Of a stretch of DNA of 64,000 bases, positions 10,701 through 19,807 are shown piece after piece (the first letter of the stretch is position 1; each line of letters opens with the position of its first letter). The translations under genes and the position numbers were made by a program. The notes below the pieces were generated by a model. It did no database searches and was not told where the DNA came from. It saw only the letters and a list, made by a program, of their open reading frames with translations. Origin of the DNA: Periweissella cryptocerci (lineage in GTDB: Bacteria; Bacillota; Bacilli; Lactobacillales; Lactobacillaceae); contig NZ_CP037940.1 in assembly GCF_004358325.1 (NCBI RefSeq), positions 1,116,001-1,180,000 of the forward strand. The letters run 5' to 3'.

Positions 10701-10978
10701 TCTTCAGCAATTGGTTTTGATTCATCAACAGCTTGTTGAAACTTCAAAGTCCATTCAATCGAATCGTCTTTCTGTGTTGCAACATAGTCAATTTGCATCG
10801 CAGCGAGCCGATGCTCATCATCAATATCAAAATGACCCTCACCAACATTTTTTGTTACTTCATCGCCACCCGACTTATCAGCAGCCACTATTGTTTGTCC
10901 AGCTGAGAACAAGCTTGGCACTATCAAAGCTACAATCATCAACAAATTAACAAAAATACCGGTCCATTTATTACGCAT
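7706..10978 (-). CDS. Large pilus tip adhesin, LPATG anchored
   Basis: A 1090-aa secreted protein, first gene of the pilus operon. A signal peptide (1-33) is followed by a charged N-terminal region, a large Gly/Asn-rich central domain resembling adhesin domains, and two SpaA/prealbumin-like repeats near the end: the first around GKFSLLKVDEKFASVEGAEF with VETKTPDGY, the second around LELVKVDQDNSPLEGAKF with REVETPDGY. The anchor is LPATG (1058-1062), then a membrane helix and RRLNNN. Gene order tip-backbone-minor-sortase matches sortase-assembled pilus operons. The ligand cannot be read from sequence, and no von Willebrand MIDAS motif was recognised. The ribosome site AGGAGGAGG is strong. Confidence 0.9.
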   Translation of the reverse strand: MRNKWTGIFVNLLMIVALIVPSLFSAGQTIVAADKSGGDEVTKNVGEGHFDIDDEHRLAAMQIDYVATQKDDSIEWTLKFQQAVDESKPIAEERIVGIQLKADIEGNGLGNPQELAASPKDALILMGNQVAEKEFVKYGDEYAEYELTFKTAIKDLAAKKFEVALNPVIQAKENEQNFAKDISDANKPVIISIDADKLTPKDEQGNSNLATTPNSESDAANKQEAVKQKDTKKARALLTDNPANEAKGTETVESVKILNNSFAGGTGATDASKFGLWVSNKNSTRFSQVTGDNPNSTDLGNMDGKAVHAFEKFNRPRGSIEVNPNPSDGGKPYNPSSNTYNNLMYWARTHYHWQYEQHASTNNGQSSYMIEFANENAVKDYSFAVTYDDVGTYTGTDMKDHKMGAVMSVSNIQWYKNSEPFNGTNMPHFIDIPNNLFSGIFYRGIANMDIEIRYYSVDGNGKLNKLLNVEPDDGVTSYLTFGSLNNFGPAGATGNANNYDWTVTTTGINNSVNAEMVGKVGSDGKLIANATILSKDSIMKATSKQNELYYSTGHGNYDKLKSGTHQNGNFIDALGASDFENGAVSFEVTGKVHKFRIYTGTGNTWQTIFGASIDPMPLVAPSKTVTTSPKPAGDSTSSDKHFGTIVNGAEQYGNLHMQSVDDIGHYTKNGQLYDTFYYYIYQQTYQIGVDSIAKPNKMVMVDWLPANITLKDGKQDVVVYDQRGQVIPRTFTGTDNKTYERYVVTANDAQMYEDPITKDKELRQMVMVNFTAEGIGVIDFDGSRFAIGLHVKVDATLADKANTTIWRDNTASMQTFLGTQDTNTVKVREEPKKIEVLKGKFSLLKVDEKFASVEGAEFTLTKDGDPSFTLKPNPIGNKFTFSDLNPGTYTLVETKTPDGYIRDKDSYKIIVAENGDVSWADTDVTFDNDNNAQVVNHKEQIGLELVKVDQDNSPLEGAKFQIRLSSQNHEWVDMVADGNIHRVPSDFEFITYQTYEIREVETPDGYLGIHSFRVQARPVPEGFVSYDPNRPEDIRFEITADGYRTQIIIPNHHKGYQLPATGSIGIMVILGLGITLMAGSVFIFRRLNNN

Positions 10979-11018
10979 GTATTCCCTCCTCCTTTACGTC
11001 ATGTTATTACTTATCAAC

Positions 11019-11024
11019 ACTATA
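11019..11024 (-). promoter_or_regulatory. Probable -10 box of the pilus operon
   Basis: TATAGT on the minus strand, about 40 bp before the tip adhesin start. The expected -35 position falls inside the neighbouring cre-like palindrome and does not match TTGACA well. Confidence 0.45.
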
Positions 11025-11033
11025 ACCAAAGGA

Positions 11034-11047
11034 TGTGAACGTTTACA
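11034..11047. promoter_or_regulatory. Candidate catabolite-responsive element (cre) for CcpA
   Basis: TGTGAACGTTTACA matches the cre consensus TGWAANCGNTNWCA at all fixed positions but one and is a near-perfect palindrome. It overlaps the -35 region of the pilus promoter, a position where CcpA binding would repress. HPr kinase, which makes the CcpA co-regulator HPr-Ser-P, is encoded elsewhere in the window. Confidence 0.6.
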
Positions 11048-11157
11048 TTTTATTCCGTGGCGTTTTTGCGACTAAAACATGAAGTAAGTATGAATTCATT
11101 AATAGACGCTTACCTAAATTATGTACTTTACGAGACTTCTATTCATGATAAGCTGCA

Positions 11158-11192
11158 TAAAAAAAGCCTAGAAATTAATATCTAGGCTAGTT
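11158..11192 (-). terminator. Intrinsic terminator of the CAP-domain gene
   Basis: Minus-strand stem TAGCCTAGA...TCTAGGC followed by seven T residues, 35 bp past the stop codon. Confidence 0.85.
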
Positions 11193-11227
11193 TTATTAAT
11201 GAGTTTTAATGTACGCTATTCGTATAA

Positions 11228-12238
11228 TTAATTGTTAAAACTGTGATTAGCTCCATCTAGGCCAGTCCGATTAACAATTGGCTTACGTACATTCCATTGT
11301 TCGGCTGTATTATATTGATTAGTTAACTTATTAATTTTCTTAATATGTTTATGGCGTTTAGCACCCTTTAACTTTTGCAGTTGTTTTTTCATCTTTTTAA
11401 TCCGGGTAAAGTATGACGTGCCCTTAGTCCCGTAATCTTGAGCTTGCCAGTATTGATGGCGTCCATCGCGAAAGATTTCCTTATAACCAATCCCGACTTT
11501 TTTCATGTGGGGATTCAATAACGCTTCCCGGTGGCCTTGATCGGCATAAAACAAGTTATTCACCAATTCTTTGGCTAACTGATCGGCCGTGGGCACTTTC
11601 GCTTTACCAACCATCGCTAAGTTTTCCGTTTGCAGCCAGAAACCCAGCTGATCAATTTCTTGGAAAACATTCCCGTGAATCAACGCATTTTGTTGGGCTT
11701 GCTTGGCCGCTTTACTATTGGCATACTTCGTCAGCTTAGCGTCCAGCGATACGTTGCCCATGTGATTAAGTTTACGGAGGCGATTAATATATTTAAGCGC
11801 TGCTTGCTCAACCCGTTTTTGCGTTGGTACTTGATCATACGTTTGTTCAGCAACATCGCTAGCCTTCATATGACCTAGCTCCTGATTATACGCATTCGTA
11901 ATCACATAGTATGATTCATATGACCATTGATTAACGCCGACCGGATTAGCAATGGTAATCTTTTTACTCGTATAAAACTTACTAGCCGTGTAGCTATGTA
12001 ATTTTGAACCTTGATCAATTGCAACATCATAGCGATTGTCTTTATTAATTTGATACATGTAACCATTGCTATTCGTTACGTGCATCCCTTCTTTGGTCAT
12101 GATTGTACTTTGAACTAACTGACTAGTGCGCCATCCTGCCCGGGCTTCTTCTGCAAGAAAACCCATTAGTCCAAGGACTAGTACCAACGTTCCAAGCAGT
12201 GAAATAACAATCACATTTTTTTTACTAATTTTCGCCAA
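11228..12238 (-). CDS. Secreted CAP/SCP-domain protein
   Basis: About 336 aa, with an N-terminal hydrophobic signal or anchor segment, a novel-looking middle, and a CAP (cysteine-rich secretory, antigen 5, PR-1) domain marked by LIHGN, TENLA, GHREALLNPHMKKVGIGY and YWAQDYG-like strings. Bacterial CAP proteins are extracellular and of mostly unknown function. A Lys-rich basic helix (KKMKKQLQKLKG) follows the domain and may bind the wall. The start was placed at TTG 12238 because AGGAGG lies 6 nt before it; an in-frame ATG at 12274 has no ribosome site and would place AGGAGG inside the gene. It is a single gene with its own terminator. Confidence 0.8.
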   Translation of the reverse strand: MAKISKKNVIVISLLGTLVLVLGLMGFLAEEARAGWRTSQLVQSTIMTKEGMHVTNSNGYMYQINKDNRYDVAIDQGSKLHSYTASKFYTSKKITIANPVGVNQWSYESYYVITNAYNQELGHMKASDVAEQTYDQVPTQKRVEQAALKYINRLRKLNHMGNVSLDAKLTKYANSKAAKQAQQNALIHGNVFQEIDQLGFWLQTENLAMVGKAKVPTADQLAKELVNNLFYADQGHREALLNPHMKKVGIGYKEIFRDGRHQYWQAQDYGTKGTSYFTRIKKMKKQLQKLKGAKRHKHIKKINKLTNQYNTAEQWNVRKPIVNRTGLDGANHSFNN

Positions 12239-12331
12239 AGCGCACCTCCTCTCAGCACATAAACTAATGTCCAAATATTACTATATAAATAGTTTACTGC
12301 TGAAATATGAAGATATTCTGGTCGAAGATAC

Positions 12332-12366
12332 GAAAAAAGACACCACCCGTTTACGGATAGTGTCTT
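12332..12366 (-). terminator. Intrinsic terminator of pgcA
   Basis: Minus-strand stem AGACACTATCCG/CGGGTGGTGTCT followed by a T-tract, about 60 bp after the pgcA stop. Confidence 0.85.
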
Positions 12367-12427
12367 AACTGTACACACAATCATCACAATTATGGACAGT
12401 CCGTGTATTATTCAATCAATTTTGTGT

Positions 12428-14155
12428 TTATTTAATGAATTCGGTAATTGCGGCATCGTAATCGACGAGCTTTTGGTTCGCAGCGGCTTCAGAATCCGCT
12501 ACCGCACCAATGTAGAATTTAATCTTAGGTTCCGTTCCTGAAGGACGCACGGCAATCCAAGTTCCATCAGCTAAGTGGTACTTCAACACATTAGCCTTAG
12601 GTAAAGTAATTGCCTTAGTTGCGCCATCAGCAAGGGTTGTTTCAACTTGCGTGTCAAAGTCTTCCACACGGAGCACTTCAACGCCCGCAAATTCCTTTGG
12701 TGCGTTATCACGGAACTTCTTGATGATGTTGGCGATTTGTTCGGCACCGTCAATTCCAGCAAAAGTTTCTGATTTTGTTTCTTCACGGAAGTAACCGTAC
12801 TTAGCAAAGAGTTCTTCAACCCCATCGTACAAAGTCTTACCAAGTGACTTGTAGTAAGCTGCCACTTCAGAAAGCATTACGAGCGCTTGGATGGCATCCT
12901 TATCGTGAGCAAATGGCTTGATGAGGTAACCGTATGATTCTTCAAAACCAAACATAAAGGTGTGATCGCCAGTTGCTTCAAAGTTTTCAATTTGTTCGGC
13001 GATGTACTTGAATCCAGTCAAGACGTTAATCATTTCAACATCGTATGACTTGGCAATTGCCGTTGCAAATTCTGATGACACAATTGACTTAACTGCAGCA
13101 GCATTAGCTGGCAATGTGCCGGCTTGCTTGTTAGCTTCAAGAATGTAGCTCAACAAGACTGCCGCGATTTGGTTACCCGTCAACAATGTGTATTCACCAT
13201 TTGGTTGGCGCACAGCGGTGCCTAGCCGGTCAGCATCTGGATCAACGGCAATTAAAACATCGGCGCCTTCCTTCTTACCCAAAGCAATCGCCATATCAAA
13301 GGCCGCTGGTGATTCAGGGTTTGGTGAAACGATAGTTGGGAAGTCACCATCAATCACAGCTTGTTCTGGGACAACTGAGAAATTATTAAAGCCGGCGTTG
13401 CGCAAAGCTTTTTCACCAATCATTTGGCCAGTTCCGTGGAGTGGTGTGAAGACAAGCTTCATATCCTTACCAACTTCGTCAATCAACTTTTGGTTGATGG
13501 TAATTGACTTAACTTCCGCCAAGTAATCTTGATCGATTTCGTCGCCGATAATCTTCATTGTGCCATCGGCCTGCAATTGCGCTTCATCAGCGACCTTAAT
13601 AGCAAATAAATCGGTCACTTCACGGATGTAACCAGTCATCATGTCTGATTCCTTTGGTGGCATTTGACCACCGTCTTCACCGTAAATCTTGTAACCGTTG
13701 TATTCCTTAGGGTTGTGTGACGCCGTAATCATAATGCCGGCATATGTGTGCAAGTGACGCACTGTGTATGAAAGTTCTGGCGTTGGGCGTAAGCTTTCAA
13801 AAACAAATGACTTAATCCCATGGGCACCAAGAACCTTTGCGGCTTCGTGCGCAAATTCAGGTGAACCATGTCGTGAATCAAAACTGATGGCAACCCCGCG
13901 GGCTTTGTCTTCAGCTGACAATGTATCCATTAATAATGCCAAACCTTCAGTTGCTTGACGAACAGTATAGATGTTCATCCGGTTAATTCCGGCACCAAGC
14001 AAACCACGCATCCCCGCAGTACCGAAGCTCATTGGTTGGTAGAATGCATCTTCCAATGCATTTTCATCGCCCGCTTTTGCAGCCAATTCTGCTTTTAATG
14101 ATGGTTCCAATTCTGAGTAGTTACTCCAAGTTTGATAAATGTCTTTCCAGCTCAC
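12428..14155 (-). CDS. pgcA: Alpha-phosphoglucomutase (phospho-sugar mutase)
   Basis: A 575-aa cytosolic enzyme that interconverts glucose-6-phosphate and glucose-1-phosphate, supplying GalU, which is encoded further along. Motifs: phosphoserine loop TASHNPKEYNG (Ser146), metal-binding DPDADR (305-310), sugar-binding GFEESYG (403-409) and phosphate-binding RPSGTEPK (from about 537). Length fits the PgcA family. The start was placed at GTG 14155 (VSWKDIYQTW) because GGAGGG lies 7 nt upstream; an ATG five codons earlier would contain this ribosome site. Confidence 0.93.
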   Translation of the reverse strand: MSWKDIYQTWSNYSELEPSLKAELAAKAGDENALEDAFYQPMSFGTAGMRGLLGAGINRMNIYTVRQATEGLALLMDTLSAEDKARGVAISFDSRHGSPEFAHEAAKVLGAHGIKSFVFESLRPTPELSYTVRHLHTYAGIMITASHNPKEYNGYKIYGEDGGQMPPKESDMMTGYIREVTDLFAIKVADEAQLQADGTMKIIGDEIDQDYLAEVKSITINQKLIDEVGKDMKLVFTPLHGTGQMIGEKALRNAGFNNFSVVPEQAVIDGDFPTIVSPNPESPAAFDMAIALGKKEGADVLIAVDPDADRLGTAVRQPNGEYTLLTGNQIAAVLLSYILEANKQAGTLPANAAAVKSIVSSEFATAIAKSYDVEMINVLTGFKYIAEQIENFEATGDHTFMFGFEESYGYLIKPFAHDKDAIQALVMLSEVAAYYKSLGKTLYDGVEELFAKYGYFREETKSETFAGIDGAEQIANIIKKFRDNAPKEFAGVEVLRVEDFDTQVETTLADGATKAITLPKANVLKYHLADGTWIAVRPSGTEPKIKFYIGAVADSEAAANQKLVDYDAAITEFIK

Positions 14156-14339
14156 GATAAAGCCCTCCATAGTCCTTTTTATATTATCGCCTTATTATAG
14201 CTTATTTAGACACAAAAAAATGAGCATGTTCGTAAAATGCACACTTATTTCACAATTTCGTTATAATTTTTGTCGAATACAAGATTAGGTAAATAAATAT
14301 TTAAAAGCTCATGATAAGGCTAATCATTTATGTATTTTG

Positions 14340-14798
14340 CCGTGGACTGTTCAGAATTCATCCACATTGCCGGTGTTATTTCCATGACATTGCTGCCTGT
14401 GATTGGTAACTGTTTTTTCTAGTTTGAGCATTATTCGTAACTAACGGAGTGCCGGCAAATTGCTTGGCGGGCGTAGCCTTTACACCGCGACTGGGGGAAT
14501 ATGTGTGCAGCACATATTTCCGCTGAGGATAAGATGAGGACTCTAGGGAATTTATTCCCGTAGAGTCCCAGCTTGTCCGAACCTCCCAAGACAGACATCC
14601 AGCCTGCAAGGCTAATCTAATCGCGTTAGGATTAGATTCAGTATTTTGTGCAACAAAATGCTGGGATGTTTTGCGTTGCCGGTTCTCAGGCATAAGCACA
14701 GACTGGCTTGGCAATGCGCTTCCAGCGCGGTGCGCCAAGTAATTTACTGGTACGGGGTGGCCAATTTTATTCAATCCCACGTCAGACGAAATTGCACC
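14340..14798 (+). repeat. Structured intergenic repeat, copy C (extended variant)
   Basis: About 460 bp. The conserved core is present (CTAACGGAGTG, GGGCGTAGCCTTTACACCG, hairpin AATATGTGTGCAGCACATAT). The second hairpin is GGACTCTAGGGAA/TTCCCGTAGAGTCC, a paired change relative to copy A. The third hairpin is replaced by a longer branched arm (GACATCC...GGATGT) also found in copy H2. The left terminal repeat is not clear, so the left limit is approximate. The right end lies about 36 bp from the trxB terminator. Confidence 0.8.
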
Positions 14799-14834
14799 AT
14801 ATTAATGTCGTACCTAATATGGATGAATTAAGCG

Positions 14835-14874
14835 CAAAAAAACGTGCCCATCACATAAACATGATGAACACGTT
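14835..14874 (-). terminator. Intrinsic terminator of trxB
   Basis: Minus-strand stem AACGTGTTCATCA/TGATGGGCACGTT with a T-tract, directly after the trxB stop. Confidence 0.9.
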
Positions 14875-14891
14875 AAATTAACGTTTAATCG

Positions 14892-15839
14892 TTATTCTGC
14901 TGTTTCTGCAACTGGTGCCATTTCTTGGAGGTACGCGTAAACTGATTGACCAGCCATCGCACCATCACCAACGGCGGTTGTAATTTGACGTAAATCTTTT
15001 TGACGAACATCCCCGATTGCAAAAATACCAGGTACTGCAGTCCGCATGTTATTGTCAGTCAAAATCCAACCATCTTCATCCGTGATACCTAAATCTAGGA
15101 ATGGTTCTGAAATTGGGTTGATACCAACATAAACAAAGACCCCATCCGCATCAATTACTGATTCTTCATTTGTTTGGTTGTTGAGAACCTTCACACCAGT
15201 AACCTTCTTGCCATCACCTTGAATTTCTTGAACTTCAGTGAACCACTTAAATTCCATCTTTTCATTAGCAAACGCCCGTTGTTGAATGATTTGTTGGGCA
15301 CGGAGCTTGTCACGACGGTGTAAAACCGTTACCTTTTCAGCCAAACCGGCCAAGTAGATACCTTCTTCAATGGCGGAGTCACCACCACCAACGACGATAA
15401 CGTGCTTATTCCGGAAGAATGCACCATCACATACGGCACAGTAAGACACACCGCGGCCTGCGTAATCATCTTCGCCGGCCACATGTAAGTGCTTGTATTG
15501 TGAACCTGACGCAACCACGACACTCTTGGCTTCATAAGAATCCATATCGGTCTTAACAGTCTTGTACGTCCCATTGTCCGTAACTGATTCAACCGTTCCA
15601 AAGGCATATTCCGCCCCAAATTGCGTTGAACTAGCATACATTTTTTCTGACAAGTCAGGTCCCAAGATTGAATCGAAGCCTGGGTAATTTTCGATTTCTG
15701 CGGTGTTGTTCATTTGACCACCGTAAATTCCACGATCAATCATCAAAACTGACAAGTTCGAACGTGAGAGGTACAAGGCGGCAGTCATCCCACCAGGCCC
15801 AGCACCGACAACGACGACGTCATACTTTTTATCTGCCAT
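14892..15839 (-). CDS. trxB: Thioredoxin-disulfide reductase
   Basis: A 315-aa FAD enzyme that reduces thioredoxin with NADPH in the cytosol. FAD-binding GAGPGG at 12-17, redox-active CAVC (Cys134, Cys137) in the pyridine-nucleotide domain, NADPH-binding GGGDSA at 151-156, and the C-terminal FAD motif FAIGDVR. Length is normal for the low-molecular-weight bacterial type. In related bacteria trxB usually follows galU directly; here the WxL locus lies between them. Confidence 0.97.
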   Translation of the reverse strand: MADKKYDVVVVGAGPGGMTAALYLSRSNLSVLMIDRGIYGGQMNNTAEIENYPGFDSILGPDLSEKMYASSTQFGAEYAFGTVESVTDNGTYKTVKTDMDSYEAKSVVVASGSQYKHLHVAGEDDYAGRGVSYCAVCDGAFFRNKHVIVVGGGDSAIEEGIYLAGLAEKVTVLHRRDKLRAQQIIQQRAFANEKMEFKWFTEVQEIQGDGKKVTGVKVLNNQTNEESVIDADGVFVYVGINPISEPFLDLGITDEDGWILTDNNMRTAVPGIFAIGDVRQKDLRQITTAVGDGAMAGQSVYAYLQEMAPVAETAE

Positions 15840-16027
15840 TTTAGTTACTTCCTTTATTCTATAAGTACTGACAAGTCTACTATACTTTAGTCAGTAAGTC
15901 ACGTTGCATTTATCATTGGAGCTCACATTCCATTCTATCACAGCTCGGTGACATGCAAAATTCCAATTATCCGTGACTTTTTCGGCAGGTAAGGCACTCC
16001 GCCAGTTAAGTTAACCGGATTTACCGG

Positions 16028-17896
16028 TCACTGAATACCATCATTTAGCGTCCATGTAATCGTACCGCTATAATCGCCTGCAAGCATACTATTATCTAGC
16101 GCTGCTAATAGACCTAAGTTTTCTGGGTAGGTAATTGCGTAATCACTGGCTTTGGGAATGGTACCACTAAAATCACTAGATTTTAATACCCCCGTTGCCG
16201 TGTCAGCAGTACTTGTAATCTGTAATGGCGTGGCTCCTTGGCTAGGCACCCACACGAGCGGATCAAGTTCTTGCCCGCCATTTCGCGTAATGCGCTTGCC
16301 ATCATTAACCATAGTCGTAACCGAAGCTGACAAGGTCCACGCTGGTACATCTCGATCATCATAAATTCCAAGGGTCATCGTATTCCCATTATCACGGTTA
16401 ATTAGCTGCTTTGAACCATCCTTCGGTAAGTCGAATAATGTTGCCGACCAGCCGAAGTTTGTTGGCCAAGTATTAGTACCATACACTGAATCCATGAAAT
16501 TCAAACCTTGGGGATAACTAAAAACATGGGCTTGCGCTTGTGACAAGGTCGTCATATTTGCCGTCGTATAGTTGCTTGACCATGGTGTCCCATAGCCGCC
16601 CTTCATGGCCATCGCACCATTTCCACGCATGTAGAGCGTCGGATTAGTCGCAGCTTGGTCTGCGTAGGCCGTCGAACGCATTGATTGCGTCGTGTTGATT
16701 GTCAGCAATGCATTCGCGGTCGTGTTAGTCCCAAATACCGGCGCCGCGCTAGCTGCAAATTTTGCACTAGCAACGTTACCCAGGTTGATTTTATCCGCGG
16801 CCGTTGCCGTGCCAGTAATTACGCCGGCACTAAGGTTATTTTCAATATCAACATTGGCACCATCAGCGGCATTCATCACAACGGCGCCACTAAACGAACT
16901 AAATTCAAACAATGGGCCGGTACCTTTGAAATTCATGTTACCTTGACTACCAATATTCAAAGTAAAGGTACTCATTGTATTTTGAAAGACATCGTGTTTT
17001 GTCGTAGCGGTGTTTTGGTAGTTAAATGTTCCTTGAATATCCCACAACAATGGAATACCACTTGTACCATACCAGATATTACCACTACGCGCCGAAGTCC
17101 AATTCAACGTCGCGCCTTGGGCTACGCGTAGCAACATTGGGTCACTGCTACTAGACATATTACTATTTACACCGGGTGCAATTGAGCCATTGTAATCACT
17201 TTTGTAAAGTTCTTGAAAAGTTGTTACACCTGGATTATCAGGGTCGTCACTCGGTTGAATTTCAATCGCATACGCTTCGGCTAGCTCCTGATCTCCAAGT
17301 TGAATAATGTTGTTATTCCCTTTTAGAATAATGTGCCCACCTTGCCACCAAAAAGCTTGCGTAAATGTTGGCGTGTTAGGAAAACTCCAGGTACAGTTTT
17401 CATATGTTAACGTTCCAGTTGTAGCCTTCACGCCATAAAACACGCCATAGTAGCCCCGTGAATACCCGGTATTGCTCGTTTGGCTTGAGCCGTTTTCGGT
17501 CGGACACGATACTTTGGTGTCACTTGACGACGTGCTTTGCATGTTCATGTTCTTCACGTAAATGTTTGACCCCGCCCCAGTTACAGTAAAAAATGCTAGG
17601 CCGTGATCATTACCGTACACTGCGTGACCAGCAAAATCAATGTTAGTCGACCGTGAGATGGTGTAGTTGGAGGCAGTCGAATTATTAATATAAATATCGT
17701 TGGCAAAGACAATTGTATCGACTGAGCTTGCATTCGCATTTGTGACTTTTAAGGCTGCCGTCATATCGGTTCCACTCGTGACTAAGTATGAGCCGTCTGC
17801 TTGAACCGTGTAAGCGTGGCCGACATGTTCCGTCATCACCAATAGGCTAACCAGTGCCAGCAAGGCTATCAATGCTTTTATTATTAAATTTTTCAT
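16028..17896 (-). CDS. Large WxL-domain surface protein
   Basis: A 622-aa secreted protein. The signal peptide (about 1-29) is followed by a long Ser/Thr/Asn-rich region resembling parallel beta-helix adhesins or lyases, and a C-terminal WxL domain with both signatures: WTLSASVT and, at the very end, YSGTITWTLNDG. WxL domains bind peptidoglycan non-covalently, so this should sit on the outer wall. The start was placed at ATG 17896, with GTGAGG 6 nt upstream; an in-frame TTG at 17914 would abut the previous stop. It is the last gene of the WxL cluster, 18 bp after the WxL-interacting protein gene. Confidence 0.82.
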   Translation of the reverse strand: MKNLIIKALIALLALVSLLVMTEHVGHAYTVQADGSYLVTSGTDMTAALKVTNANASSVDTIVFANDIYINNSTASNYTISRSTNIDFAGHAVYGNDHGLAFFTVTGAGSNIYVKNMNMQSTSSSDTKVSCPTENGSSQTSNTGYSRGYYGVFYGVKATTGTLTYENCTWSFPNTPTFTQAFWWQGGHIILKGNNNIIQLGDQELAEAYAIEIQPSDDPDNPGVTTFQELYKSDYNGSIAPGVNSNMSSSSDPMLLRVAQGATLNWTSARSGNIWYGTSGIPLLWDIQGTFNYQNTATTKHDVFQNTMSTFTLNIGSQGNMNFKGTGPLFEFSSFSGAVVMNAADGANVDIENNLSAGVITGTATAADKINLGNVASAKFAASAAPVFGTNTTANALLTINTTQSMRSTAYADQAATNPTLYMRGNGAMAMKGGYGTPWSSNYTTANMTTLSQAQAHVFSYPQGLNFMDSVYGTNTWPTNFGWSATLFDLPKDGSKQLINRDNGNTMTLGIYDDRDVPAWTLSASVTTMVNDGKRITRNGGQELDPLVWVPSQGATPLQITSTADTATGVLKSSDFSGTIPKASDYAITYPENLGLLAALDNSMLAGDYSGTITWTLNDGIQ

Positions 17897-17914
17897 TGAT
17901 AACCTCACTTTCAA

Positions 17915-18949
17915 TTAACCTTGATTTTCGTCTTTTTTGGCTTTCCGGCGCTTGTAAAATAGGAAGAACCACAATAAGAAAATAATAATTACTAATAACG
18001 CTGCGACTACTCCTAGTAATACATACAGGAGGACATTACGTTGGCCGACAACTGCAAGACCACGGGATTCTTTAGGTTTAACTTCATCCGCCGTAATGAC
18101 GAAATCTTTTTGCAAATTCCATTTATACTGCTTACCAGTTGTTTGGTTGGCATGAACATGGAAGGTATACTTCCCCGCGGGCAATTTTTGTTTATCATAT
18201 TGGAACAACGCATCAAAATTAGTCGTTGGTGCTACCGAATAACCAGTTACTTTTTTACTAACAATTACTTTATCACTGTTGCGTTTCGTAATTGACGCTG
18301 TCATATCTAAGTTGGCAATATTTGTCATTGAGGCGTTACGCAGTGTTCCCGCAACATTCACCATATTATTATCAGTTTTGATACCAACAACTGGCATTTC
18401 TAAATCCGGCTGAACTACCGTATCCGTTTCCTTAATCACGACACCTTTAGCATATGCATACTGATTACTATAACCACTAGTTTTTTTATCTTCAGTCGTT
18501 AATTTTTCAACATAAAAGCCCCCAAGAATCATCCCATCGAATTCAAACTTAGGCATGGTTACTTGCATGCTGACTGTTTTAACGGTGTTCGCTGGCACCG
18601 TTACTTTGGGGTGTTTTACTTTGGCAATGCTAGTAAACGGAACTTTCATTGATTGGTCAAGTTTACGCGTGGTCGGGCCATACGTGATGGTACCGTTGTT
18701 ACTGGTCATCGCATTAGTCGCGGCGACTTTAAAGGTGCTGACTTCAGTTGACTTATTTTCAATTTTGACTTTGAGGTCAAATGTTTGTTGTGGTTTGGCT
18801 TTTAGATCAAAGAAACTCAACTTTTTATTTTGTTGCAACGCCGACGGAACCGTATTCACTGAATAACCAACTTCTTCGGCCCCTACGTTATTAACAAAAC
18901 CAAGCATACCTAAAACTACCGTCATCATGATAATTTTTATTTTGTTCAT
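17915..18949 (-). CDS. WxL-interacting protein (DUF916/DUF3324)
   Basis: A 344-aa protein with signal peptide (1-24), an N-terminal DUF916-type Ig-like domain (FDLKAKPQQTFDLKVKIEN) and a second DUF3324-type domain. A C-terminal membrane helix (about 308-330) precedes the basic tail KRRKAKK. In enterococci and lactobacilli such proteins hold WxL proteins at the cell surface and are nearly always encoded beside them, as here. Ribosome site GGAGG lies 10 nt before ATG. Confidence 0.9.
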   Translation of the reverse strand: MNKIKIIMMTVVLGMLGFVNNVGAEEVGYSVNTVPSALQQNKKLSFFDLKAKPQQTFDLKVKIENKSTEVSTFKVAATNAMTSNNGTITYGPTTRKLDQSMKVPFTSIAKVKHPKVTVPANTVKTVSMQVTMPKFEFDGMILGGFYVEKLTTEDKKTSGYSNQYAYAKGVVIKETDTVVQPDLEMPVVGIKTDNNMVNVAGTLRNASMTNIANLDMTASITKRNSDKVIVSKKVTGYSVAPTTNFDALFQYDKQKLPAGKYTFHVHANQTTGKQYKWNLQKDFVITADEVKPKESRGLAVVGQRNVLLYVLLGVVAALLVIIIFLLWFFLFYKRRKAKKDENQG

Positions 18950-19025
18950 GTATCTTGTACCTCCACTGATAGCTGTTAGAAATAAATTTATGTATCGTTG
19001 AGCACTAAAATGCTCAACTTAAGTC

Positions 19026-19610
19026 TTAACTTGCTGAAGTTGGATCTGAGTCAACTAATGTGTATGTGATTTTACCGTCATACTTTCCGGCTTGTAACGT
19101 TGAGCTAGGGTTTACTTTAATTGTCGAGGTCACCGTTCCAGACATCGTGGTCGCAGTTGTCGTTAGGCCCCCATTGGCAACAGTTGCGGTCGCACTATCA
19201 TCGGCAGAATAAATATTATCAACCGTCTGACCAGCAACAGCGGTACCATCGGCAATGTTCATTGAAACTGCACTAGTTAATAATTTAACATCGTCCTTAC
19301 CCTGCAAAGTTAAATCACCTGCTGAAGCTGTCACGTACCAAGGTAATGATGCACCCCGTAAGTCGGTAACTTGGATTGGGGCCGCACTAGTCGCAATGCC
19401 ACTCGTGAATCCGGCTTGGGTATCGGTAATTGCGCCATAATTAAATGATGGCACCGAGTCCAATGAAATCCCACCAGCTTGAATATGCACAACAGTTGAG
19501 CCATCCTTCGGGCCGTCTAATTGTGCTGCACTAGTCATTGGTGTGGCAACTGCAAACACCATCCCGGCTAAAGTTGTCGCTAAAATGGTACTAATAATCG
19601 TCTTTTTCAT
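19026..19610 (-). CDS. Small WxL-domain protein, degenerate motifs
   Basis: A 194-aa secreted protein with a signal peptide cut near TSAAQ, consisting almost only of a WxL-type domain. The two signature positions are altered: the first reads LPWYVTASAG (W-x-V) and the second YDGKITYTLVDSD (Tyr replaces the second Trp). The start was placed at ATG 19610, 8 nt after AAAGG. It is transcribed with the WxL-interacting protein, 76 bp upstream of it. It probably forms the wall-bound part of a complex with that protein; this is inferred from other WxL loci. Confidence 0.82.
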   Translation of the reverse strand: MKKTIISTILATTLAGMVFAVATPMTSAAQLDGPKDGSTVVHIQAGGISLDSVPSFNYGAITDTQAGFTSGIATSAAPIQVTDLRGASLPWYVTASAGDLTLQGKDDVKLLTSAVSMNIADGTAVAGQTVDNIYSADDSATATVANGGLTTTATTMSGTVTSTIKVNPSSTLQAGKYDGKITYTLVDSDPTSAS

Positions 19611-19807
19611 GATTTTCACCTTTCTTCGTTTTACTATATTCAGATGCCCGAAATGGCTCCTGAAAAAGATTTAACACGCACGTTATTCCGCTTCCATGTT
19701 AATTACTGGCGCGCATGAATCACGTTTCAGTATCAAATGAAGTCATGTACCTACATTTTTATAATTTTTATTTGCTTGAACACAATCGTAACCAATTAAT
19801 TTTTCCA

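Noticed and set aside
14376..14780. Open frame of 134 codons across repeat copy C, and similar frames over copies A, B, H2 and J (for example 59223-59576, 46288-46515, 3662-3850)
   Set aside because: These frames run through the palindromic core on either strand, have no ribosome site, and change reading between copies. The conservation is of pairing, not of codons.
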